From Spirochaetaceae bacterium UBA1306 (GTDB taxonomy: Bacteria > Spirochaetota > Spirochaetia > Treponematales > Rectinemataceae), in contig DBTW01000014.1 in NCBI GenBank assembly GCA_002307245.1, forward strand, positions 1 to 5,749: DNA of 5,749 nucleotides, read 5' to 3'. Position 1 is the stretch's first letter, and each line of letters starts with the position of its first letter. Shown here one piece after another: positions 1-5,524 of this stretch. The notes under the pieces are model-generated. The model was not told the origin of the DNA. It saw nothing but the letters and a program-made list of their open reading frames with translations, and made no database searches. A program made the translations under genes and the position numbers.

Positions 1-1167
1 GTAGATCGACTCGATCCAGGCCAGGGCCTTGACGACGTTGTCGCGGGTGCCGACGTCCTTGATGTTCCCGTGGAAGTACTCGCGCGTGAGCATGGGGAAG
101 TGGTTGCCCTGCCTCCCCACGCAGAGGCGGGTCATCTGGTGGACCGTCTCGTATTCCTGGGCTAGGGTCTGCATGTCGGCCTTGGACTCCTGGCCGAGGG
201 AGCCCGCCTTTTCTTGCACGACCTTGAGGTCCTCGCCCGCCTTGTCGAACTCGTGGACAGTCTGCTGGAGCTCCTTGTCGACCGCGAGCATCTTGCGCAC
301 GATCTCGTAGAGCTCGCTCATCATCTTCTTCTGGGTCTCGGAGTAGGGGGCCGGGACGTGGAGGAGGCCCGGTTGGCTCTGGTGGCTGCAGATCGCCTCG
401 ATCCGCTCCTTGAGCAGGGACTCGAGCTGGCGCCTCTCCTCGGCCTTGGACTTCATGATGCCCTCGGAGGCGTCGCGCTTGCCCTGGGCCCGCTGGATGA
501 GGAGGGCGAAGCGCGACTTGTCGTCGCCGTCGCGGGCCCGGGGCTTCACCTCGTCGGTCGCGCTCGCGCTCACCTGGCCCGTGGCTATCGCGCGCATCCA
601 CTCGTCGACGTAATAGACGGGCTCGTCGATCTCCTTCTCGAAGATCACGCGGTGGAAGATCTCGGCCATCTCGGGCGACATGAGGTTGGGCAGGATGGCG
701 GAGAAGCGGGTGGCCACCTTCTTGGCCACCGGGGCCTGGGCGCTGATCGAGTGCAGGGCGAGCTTGGAGGACAGATACCAGAAGGCGGGGACTATCTGCT
801 GGCGGTAGACGCCCTTGTCCTTGGGGTCGACGGCCTTGATGTACTTGCCGAGGAGCTCGTGCAGCTTGGTGGCTTCCTCGCCCTCGCCGCCCAGGACGGT
901 CTTGTAGTAGGAGGGGTCGGCGAACCAGGCCGCGGGCTTCTCGGCCTCGATCCTCTCGACTGGCGTGAAACCCTTGCGCGTGAGGTCGACGCCGTATTCC
1001 GACTTGTCCCGAGGCTCGGCGGTGACGCCCATGTCCCCGAAGAGGGAGCTGAACTCGGGAGCGGCCGGGCCCCCAGTCGGAGCGCCCTTTGGCGTGGCGC
1101 CCGGCTTGTACTGCTCGACCGAACCGCCGATCAGGGCCGCTATCTCGGGATCTATGTCGTCGGACAC
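1..1167 (-). CDS. Unrecognised helical, partly coiled-coil protein (3' end beyond the window)
   Basis: The reading frame is open from a GTG at 1167 to the left edge, giving 389 residues with no stop; the C-terminus is missing. The start is chosen because GGAG (1175-1178) lies 7 nt upstream and a good promoter lies just before it. Residues 1-60 are Pro/Gly/Ala-rich and probably flexible. Residues about 95-200 look like a compact helical domain (LHELLGKYIKAV, AFWYLSSKLALHSI, MSPEMAEIFHRVIFEKEI). Residues about 218-260 and 278-345 are rich in Lys, Glu and Gln with heptad-like spacing, suggesting coiled coils. Between them is a short conserved-looking stretch (CSHQSQPGLLHVPAPYS, about 260-276). 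There is no signal peptide, membrane segment or nucleotide-binding motif in the visible part, so it is probably cytoplasmic. I cannot assign a family; a structural or scaffold role would be a guess. Codon use (strong third-position G/C) matches its neighbours and supports real coding. Confidence 0.82.
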   Translation of the reverse strand, partial: MSDDIDPEIAALIGGSVEQYKPGATPKGAPTGGPAAPEFSSLFGDMGVTAEPRDKSEYGVDLTRKGFTPVERIEAEKPAAWFADPSYYKTVLGGEGEEATKLHELLGKYIKAVDPKDKGVYRQQIVPAFWYLSSKLALHSISAQAPVAKKVATRFSAILPNLMSPEMAEIFHRVIFEKEIDEPVYYVDEWMRAIATGQVSASATDEVKPRARDGDDKSRFALLIQRAQGKRDASEGIMKSKAEERRQLESLLKERIEAICSHQSQPGLLHVPAPYSETQKKMMSELYEIVRKMLAVDKELQQTVHEFDKAGEDLKVVQEKAGSLGQESKADMQTLAQEYETVHQMTRLCVGRQGNHFPMLTREYFHGNIKDVGTRDNVVKALAWIESIY

Positions 1168-1237
1168 TGGCGCACTCCGCTTGGGCCGCCTGTCCCGACC
1201 CCGTCGCCGGGCGGGCCTCGCAGCCGATTTTTAGGAG

Positions 1238-1266
1238 ATTGTACCCCTACGGAGGGCGGTCTTCAA
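1238..1266 (-). promoter_or_regulatory. Sigma70-type promoter of the left-edge gene
   Basis: Read on the minus strand, a -35 box TTGAAG (1266-1261; 4 of 6 match to TTGACA) is separated by exactly 17 nt from a -10 box TACAAT (1243-1238; 5 of 6 match to TATAAT). The likely transcription start is near 1231, leaving an untranslated leader of about 64 nt before the GTG at 1167. The TGA inside the -35 box is the stop codon of the upstream J-domain gene, so promoter and gene end overlap. The motif match is seen directly; promoter activity is inferred. Confidence 0.6.
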
Positions 1267-2108
1267 GGGCGGCTACCCCTTTTAGCGGGGCCGGTTGGCT
1301 CTTCCCATGACCACCCCCCCTCGATGACCGAGCCTAGGGCGCGAGCGAGCCTGAGGCAGGCGGTCTTGAAGGCGAAAGGCCCCGCGATGCCGACCTTGAA
1401 GTCACCGAGCTCCCGCAGGGCGGAGGGAAAGCTCGAACCTATCGTCGTAGCGCCCTCGCGCTCGGGGCCCGCCGCCTTGCCCAAGGAGACGAAGCCCCAT
1501 CTCAGCGCGGCGAGGAAGAGCGCGGCTATTTTACGCGCGCCCGCCTCGCCGGACTCATGCTCGTCCTCGAGTCGGTTCCTCAAGTGGTCCTCGAAGCGCC
1601 TTAGCTCCGTGTAGAGGACTTCGTCCTCGGTCGCAAGCGGCGCAACCTGTCTCTGCCGCTTGAGGTGCAGGGTCCAGGGTCGCGCCTCAGGCGGTAGGCC
1701 GTATATCCCGTATCCGTCCGGCCAGTCAAAAGGATCCTCGGGCGCCAGTTTCGCCCAGGAGGCGAACTCGCCCAGCCTGAAGGCGAGGCGCGATTCTGGC
1801 GACTTGTATTTCCAGTAAGCCACGCCGTAGTAGAGCGCGGCGCCCCGCGCTTCCGCCCGAGCCGAGGTCACGGGCGAGCTTGCGGCATCCCTTGGGGCGG
1901 TGTGCCGATCGGCCCGCTGCGCTTGGGCGCGGCCTTCGAGTATCCGCAGGGCCTCGGCGTAGGCATCCTGAGCGAGGATGAAATCCTCGCCTCCCCGCCC
2001 AGAGCTGTCCGGGTGCAGGCGCAGGCAAAGCGAGCGGTAGGCGCGCTTCAAGCTCGCCGGGTCCTCACCCGCGGCGCGCAGGAGGGGCTCGACGAAGGGA
2101 TTGGCCAT
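1263..2108 (-). CDS. Small J-domain (DnaJ-like) protein
   Basis: This 281-residue protein begins with a divergent J domain: AYRSLCLRLHPD (residues 23-34) contains the HPD tripeptide (32-34) that DnaJ-family proteins use to stimulate the ATPase of an Hsp70 partner, followed by a third helix (about 42-58, FILAQDAYAEALRIL). The rest does not match the Gly/Phe, zinc-finger or substrate-binding regions of canonical DnaJ, so this is a specialised J protein rather than the general chaperone. Residues 60-88 form an Ala/Arg-rich linker. Residues about 89-265 look like a separate folded domain of unknown function with an aromatic, Pro-rich part (DPFDWPDGYGIYGLPPEARPW, split around 126-145). The ATG at 2108 is preferred over one 15 codons upstream, because GAGG-type sequence (around 2118-2125) precedes it and the longer form would overlap terC. 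It follows the TerC-like gene by 16 nt, so the two are probably cotranscribed. No membrane segment is convincing; a weak hydrophobic helix lies near 195-208. Confidence 0.86.
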   Translation of the reverse strand: MANPFVEPLLRAAGEDPASLKRAYRSLCLRLHPDSSGRGGEDFILAQDAYAEALRILEGRAQAQRADRHTAPRDAASSPVTSARAEARGAALYYGVAYWKYKSPESRLAFRLGEFASWAKLAPEDPFDWPDGYGIYGLPPEARPWTLHLKRQRQVAPLATEDEVLYTELRRFEDHLRNRLEDEHESGEAGARKIAALFLAALRWGFVSLGKAAGPEREGATTIGSSFPSALRELGDFKVGIAGPFAFKTACLRLARALGSVIEGGWSWEEPTGPAKRGSRP

Positions 2109-2124
2109 CGCTACGGGCCTCGCC

Positions 2125-3066
2125 TCATGCTTTCGACGCCCCGCTCGCGGCATCGCCCTTCCTCGCGTCGAGCACCGACTTGGCGAAGAAGAAGCCCACG
2201 ATCCCGAAGGTCGTGGCCGGCGAGAGCCATTCGGGCAGGTGCGCCCCGAAGGATTCCGCGGTCATCACCGCGCCGAGGGCCAGGATCGAGTACATTGCGC
2301 CGTTCTTGAGGAAGCGGTAGCGCTTGATCCGCTCGATGTTGCCCACCGTGATCTGCCGCACCACCACGGCCCCGAGACCGTTGCCGACGAGGATCAGGGG
2401 CACCGAGAGCGTGAAGGCGAAGGCCCCGAGCACGCCGTCGATCGAGAAGGTCAGGTCGATGATCTCGAGGTAGAGGAGCTTGGAGATGTCCGACATCGAG
2501 GTCGAGAGCAGGCTCGTCTCCTGCTTCTCGGCGTTCTGCTTGAAGCCGCTCGTGAGGAAGAAGGCCGTGGAGCCCAGCGTGACGGCGAAGGCCATCTTGC
2601 CGCCCGCCTCGCTCGCGAACCAGACCAGGGCCGCGATGAGCCCCGAGGCCGCCGCGTAGAACCACACGCCCTGCTTCATGAAGAAGCGCTCGCCCGGCAG
2701 GCCGAAGTTCTTCGGCTCCTGGAAGAGCCAGTGGAGGAACAGGAGGAGCAGGAAGACGCCGCCCGCCATCAGCAGCACCGGCTTGGCCGCCTCGATCGCC
2801 TCGTGGACCAGGGGATCGCTCGAGAAGGCGGCCATGAAGGCGCCGACCGGCCCGAGGCTCGGGACCGCGCCCCAGACGATGGCCCAGGGCAGGAGGCCCC
2901 GCACCGCGAAGACGGCGATGAAGATGCCCCAGGTGAGGAACCATTTCCTCGCCTGCTTGCCCATGCCCGAGAGGACCTCGGCGTTGATGATGGCGTTGTC
3001 GATGCTCGAGATGGTCTCGAAGAGGCAGAGGCCGAAGATCGTCAGGATAATCGTCAGGATCGACAT
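2125..3066 (-). CDS. DUF475 / TerC-family integral membrane protein
   Basis: The 313-residue protein is a polytopic inner-membrane protein of the DUF475 branch of the TerC group. The first helix (2-20) runs into the family motif FETISSIDNAIINAEVL (16-32), with acidic residues E17 and D23. A second copy-like motif, LEIIDLTFSIDGVLGAF (200-216), carries E201, D204 and D210. These paired acidic motifs in membrane helices are the hallmark of TerC relatives and are thought to bind metal ions. Other hydrophobic segments lie at about 43-66, 96-115, 134-151, 159-175, 215-235, 257-270 and 286-298. TerC relatives are linked to tellurite resistance and to manganese or other metal export and loading; the substrate here is unknown. 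The ATG at 3066 is chosen over one 20 codons upstream because GGAGGA (3072-3077) sits 5 nt before it and the protein then starts in its first membrane helix, as in relatives. It heads the minus-strand operon and is divergent from the sensor genes. Confidence 0.93.
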   Translation of the reverse strand: MSILTIILTIFGLCLFETISSIDNAIINAEVLSGMGKQARKWFLTWGIFIAVFAVRGLLPWAIVWGAVPSLGPVGAFMAAFSSDPLVHEAIEAAKPVLLMAGGVFLLLLFLHWLFQEPKNFGLPGERFFMKQGVWFYAAASGLIAALVWFASEAGGKMAFAVTLGSTAFFLTSGFKQNAEKQETSLLSTSMSDISKLLYLEIIDLTFSIDGVLGAFAFTLSVPLILVGNGLGAVVVRQITVGNIERIKRYRFLKNGAMYSILALGAVMTAESFGAHLPEWLSPATTFGIVGFFFAKSVLDARKGDAASGASKA

Positions 3067-3071
3067 GGGAA

Positions 3072-3077
3072 TCCTCC
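3072..3077 (-). promoter_or_regulatory. Ribosome binding site of the TerC-like gene
   Basis: GGAGGA on the minus strand lies 5 nt before the ATG at 3066. It decides this start over the in-frame ATG at 3126, which would place 20 polar residues before the first membrane helix and would lie upstream of the probable transcription start. Confidence 0.8.
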
Positions 3078-3096
3078 GGGATAGCGTCGTTTCCCG

Positions 3097-3125
3097 ATTA
3101 TACAGGAACGCCGCCGCCTCTTCCA
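3097..3125 (-). promoter_or_regulatory. Probable promoter of the TerC-like / J-domain operon
   Basis: A perfect -10 box TATAAT lies at 3102-3097 on the minus strand. At 17 nt spacing, the -35 position (3125-3120) reads TGGAAG, only 3 of 6 matches, so the -35 is weak. Transcription would start near 3090, giving a leader of about 24 nt. A 5-bp inverted repeat (CGGGA at 3077-3081, TCCCG at 3092-3096) straddles the predicted start and abuts the ribosome binding site; it could be a weak operator or hairpin. Activity is inferred. Confidence 0.5.
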
Positions 3126-3193
3126 TGCGTCACGCCGCCCAAGCTTCCCCGGGAAATTCCGCCAGCCTCCCTCGCGCCCCCGGCCTTAGGCAT

Positions 3194-3199
3194 TATAGT
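3194..3199 (+). promoter_or_regulatory. Possible -10 box for the sensor/regulator genes
   Basis: TATAGT (5 of 6 match to TATAAT) lies about 30 nt before the GTG start at 3230, in an otherwise GC-rich stretch. No convincing -35 hexamer is found 16-18 nt upstream, so the promoter may need an activator, or the match may be chance. A start near 3206 would give a leader of about 24 nt. Confidence 0.3.
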
Positions 3200-3215
3200 G
3201 TTCGTATGCCCAATA

Positions 3216-3223
3216 GGGGAGGG
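3216..3223 (+). promoter_or_regulatory. Ribosome binding site fixing a GTG start for the receiver gene
   Basis: GGGGAGGG lies 6 nt before the GTG at 3230. The alternative in-frame ATG at 3206 has no purine-rich sequence before it, and it lies at the position where transcription would begin from the TATAGT box. The GTG start is therefore preferred. Confidence 0.75.
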
Positions 3224-3229
3224 ATCGCC

Positions 3230-3670
3230 GTGAATATCGAAGGGAAGAACATCCTGCTCGTAGAGGACGAAGCCCTGCTGGCCCTGGGCGAGTCGATGCA
3301 GCTCCAGGAACGCGGGTATTCGGTCATCCTGGCCGAGACGGGCGAGCGTGCCATCGAGATGGTCGACTCGAATCCCGGCGGCATCGATCTCATCCTGATG
3401 GACATCAACCTCGGGCGCGGGATGGACGGCACCGATGCCGCTCAGGAGATCCTCCGGCGCCATGAGATCCCCATCCTCTTCCTGTCCTCCCATACGGAGC
3501 CGGCGATAGTCGAGAAGACCGAGGCGATCACCAACTACGGCTATGTCGTTAAGTCCTCGCTCATCACCGTCCTCGACGCCTCGATCAAGATGGCCCTCAA
3601 GCTCTTCGCCGCCCATCGGAGCATCCAGGCGCAGAAGATGGAGCTCGAGGTGGCCTACGAGGAGATGTAG
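3230..3670 (+). CDS. Receiver-domain (REC) protein, N-terminal part of a split hybrid sensor
   Basis: The frame encodes 146 residues from a GTG start to a TAG. Residues 6-125 form a complete CheY-like receiver domain: acidic pair E12/D13, phosphoacceptor D58 in LILMDINLG, the switch Ser at 86/87 in FLSSHTEP, and conserved K108 in GYVVKSS. All catalytic residues are present, so the domain should be phosphorylatable by a histidine kinase. Residues 126-146 (ending MELEVAYEEM) begin a charged helix that in related proteins continues into a linker and PAS domains. No DNA-binding or other output domain is present. The same frame continues past the TAG into that linker and then the kinase encoded downstream, so the stop appears to cut a longer protein. 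If the product is used as it stands, it would be a stand-alone single-domain regulator with a helical tail. Confidence 0.88.
   Translation: MNIEGKNILLVEDEALLALGESMQLQERGYSVILAETGERAIEMVDSNPGGIDLILMDINLGRGMDGTDAAQEILRRHEIPILFLSSHTEPAIVEKTEAITNYGYVVKSSLITVLDASIKMALKLFAAHRSIQAQKMELEVAYEEM
3668..3670 (+). other. In-frame TAG separating receiver and kinase halves
   Basis: The codon lies between YEEM and AANDELL, inside what should be a continuous coiled linker. Reading through gives 29 further codons (3671-3757) and then the ATG at 3758 in the same frame, with no other stop until 5522. The likely ancestral codon is CAG (Gln), one C-to-T transition away, or GAG or AAG. The other three stops visible in the window (at 1263, 2125 and 5522) are all TGA. 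The stop is seen in the sequence; its origin is inferred. Confidence 0.85.
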
Positions 3671-3757
3671 GCGGCGAACGACGAGCTCCTGAAATCCCAG
3701 GCAGCCCTGCTCGAGAACGAGTCGACCCTGCGCGCGAGCGAGCTGCGGGCGCGGACC

Positions 3758-5524
3758 ATGTTCGAGCGAGCGCCCCTGGGCATCGCCCTGATCGGCTCGG
3801 GCGACGGTTTCATCCACGAGGTCAACGCCAAGTTCGCGGAGATCGCGGGGAGGGACCGGGAGGCGCTCATCGCCTCGCGCTGGGCCGACAGCGTCCAACC
3901 CGAGGACGCGGAGGAACTCCTTCGGGGCCTCGCGCTCTTGAGTTCGCGCGAGCTATCCTCCATCGGCTTGCGCCAGAGTGTGACCCGGCCCGACGGGTTA
4001 CGCGTTCGGGTGGCTACGACGATCGCCCCGATCCTGCTGGGGAAAAGCTCCGAAACGAAGCTCCTGTGCATGGTCGAGGACATTACGGAGCGGCTTAGCC
4101 TCGAGAGGAACCTGGAAGGCATCCAGGCCAAGCTCGATTCCGCCCAGGAAGTCGCGAGGATAGGCTTTTGGAGCTACGCTCTCCCCGACGGGCGCATCGA
4201 GTGGTCGAAGGGGCTGAAGGCGATATTCGAGATGCCCCTCGATGGCCCCAATCCTACCTTTGAGGAATTCCTCGGCCGCGTCCATCCGGGCGACCTCGCC
4301 TTCGTCCTCGATCGCTCGGAAAGGCAGTCCCGCCCGATGAGCGAGCCCGTCGCCTCCTACGTCTACCGGATCGTGACCGCGAGGGGCGCGGTGAGGTACC
4401 TGGAGCATATCGGCCGGCAGAGCCTCGGCGCGGATGGGAAGGTCCTCGGCGTCTACGGCTCCATACAGGATATCACCGAGCGCAGGTTGGCCGAGGAGGA
4501 GCTGAAGGAGAGCGAGGGTAAATTCAAGCGCCTCATACGGGAGATGCAGGTCGGGGTCCTCCTTCAAGGCTCTGGCGCGGAGGTCCTCCTGTGCAACCCC
4601 AAGCCGCTGGAGCTCCTCGGCCTCAGCGAGGACCAGCTCCTCGGCAAGACATCCTTCGATCCCTATTGGAACGTCGTCCACGAGGACGGCCTGCCCTTTC
4701 CCGGCGAGGCCCACCCGGTTCCGCAGGCGATCGCCACCGGGCTCCCTGTCCGGAACACGATCATGGGAGTCGCCCGGGCGCGGGACCGTGACCGGGTATG
4801 GCTGTCGGTGGATGCCGTGCCCTTCCTGGACGGCGGGGGGAAGGTCCGGGAGGTCGTATGCACCTTCCTCGACATCACCGAGCGCAAGCGCGCCGAGGAC
4901 GACGTGCAGAAGCTCCTCCGCGAGAAGGAGATCATCCTCAAGGAAGTCCATCACCGGATCAAGAATAATATGGGCACGATCTACGGCCTGCTGAGCATCC
5001 AAGCGGATTCGCTAGCTATCGAACCCGCCAAGGCCGTTATCCTGGACGCCGCCAGCCGAGTCCAGAGTATGATGGTCCTCTACGACAAGCTGTACCGCTC
5101 GGGGGACAGATACTCGCTCTCGGCCCAGGACTTCTTCCCCGCCCTCATCGGGGAGATCGCCCAAGCCTTTCCCCGCACGGCGGATATCAGGATCGAGACT
5201 GCGGTCGAGGACATCGTCCTCGGCGCTAAGCTGTTGAGCCCCCTGGGGATAATCGTCAACGAGCTGATCACCAATTCCATGAAATACGCCTTCGAGGGGA
5301 GGAGCGAGGGGGTCGTGGCGATATCCATGCGCAGGACGGAGGAGCTCGTCTCCTTGGTATTCTCGGACGATGGTATCGGCCTTCGCGGCCAGGCGGACGA
5401 GGGAAAGTCCTCCGGCTTCGGGATGCAGCTGATCGGGCTGCTGGTGGATCAGATCAAGGGGACCATATCCATCGAGAGCCGCTTAGGGACGGGGACGAAG
5501 TACGAGATCTCGTTCAAGTCTTGA
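3758..5524 (+). CDS. PAS-containing HisKA_2 sensor histidine kinase
   Basis: The frame from the ATG at 3758 encodes 588 residues. Three PAS/PAC units are visible by their closing DITER signatures: about 1-115 (VEDITERL, 107-113), 125-245 (IQDITERR, 236-243) and 255-380 (FLDITERKRAE, 370-380). The kinase core follows: an HisKA_2 dimerisation helix with EVHHRIKNN (396-404, phosphoacceptor one of H398/H399), then a HATPase_c domain with N-box NELITNSMKYAF (501-512), G1 box DDGIGL (537-542) and G2 box GFGMQL (553-558). All catalytic motifs look intact. There is no membrane segment or signal peptide, so it should sense a cytoplasmic ligand, redox or light cue through the PAS domains; none can be named. 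The ATG has no clear ribosome binding site and lies at the first helix of PAS1, and no GTG or TTG occurs in frame between the TAG and this ATG. Independent initiation therefore looks poor. The natural partner is the REC domain encoded just upstream in the same frame. Confidence 0.88.
   Translation: MFERAPLGIALIGSGDGFIHEVNAKFAEIAGRDREALIASRWADSVQPEDAEELLRGLALLSSRELSSIGLRQSVTRPDGLRVRVATTIAPILLGKSSETKLLCMVEDITERLSLERNLEGIQAKLDSAQEVARIGFWSYALPDGRIEWSKGLKAIFEMPLDGPNPTFEEFLGRVHPGDLAFVLDRSERQSRPMSEPVASYVYRIVTARGAVRYLEHIGRQSLGADGKVLGVYGSIQDITERRLAEEELKESEGKFKRLIREMQVGVLLQGSGAEVLLCNPKPLELLGLSEDQLLGKTSFDPYWNVVHEDGLPFPGEAHPVPQAIATGLPVRNTIMGVARARDRDRVWLSVDAVPFLDGGGKVREVVCTFLDITERKRAEDDVQKLLREKEIILKEVHHRIKNNMGTIYGLLSIQADSLAIEPAKAVILDAASRVQSMMVLYDKLYRSGDRYSLSAQDFFPALIGEIAQAFPRTADIRIETAVEDIVLGAKLLSPLGIIVNELITNSMKYAFEGRSEGVVAISMRRTEELVSLVFSDDGIGLRGQADEGKSSGFGMQLIGLLVDQIKGTISIESRLGTGTKYEISFKS

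Larger units (their letters stand above)
3230..5524 (+). pseudogene. Interrupted REC-PAS-PAS-PAS-HisKA_2-HATPase gene (ancestral single unit)
   Basis: Taken as one frame from 3230 to 5524 with the TAG at 3668 read as an amino acid, the product has 764 residues in the order REC, coiled linker, three PAS/PAC units, HisKA_2 and HATPase_c. I recall this order, with a linker of the type YEEM-x-AANDEL, from intact proteins of spirochaetes. No other lesion is visible: there is no frameshift, the catalytic motifs are intact, and codon use is uniform. This argues that the interruption is recent, tolerated, or not real. I list it as a possible pseudogene only because of the stop. The alternatives are two functional polypeptides, amber readthrough, or a base-calling error. 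Confidence 0.6.

Noticed and set aside
214..1614. 466-codon open frame on the plus strand
   Set aside because: It is antisense to two minus-strand coding regions with better ribosome binding sites and sensible domains, and its product is a low-complexity Leu/Gly/Asp/Val-rich string typical of reverse-frame shadows in GC-rich DNA.
2101..3084. 327-codon open frame on the plus strand
   Set aside because: It is antisense to the TerC-like gene; the product is Glu/Arg/His-rich with no domain, which is the usual complement of membrane-protein codons.
3064..3126. Longer N-terminus for the TerC-like protein from an ATG at 3126
   Set aside because: It has no ribosome binding site as good as GGAGGA before 3066, it would span the -10 box, and it adds a polar segment before the first membrane helix.
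3067..3230. Manganese (yybP-ykoY) riboswitch before the TerC-like gene
   Set aside because: Such riboswitches precede some TerC relatives, but the predicted leader here is only about 24 nt and no matching conserved loops are seen.
3998..5002. 334-codon open frame on the minus strand
   Set aside because: It is a shadow of the kinase gene, rich in Leu, Asp and Glu, and lacks any motif; the plus strand has complete kinase boxes.
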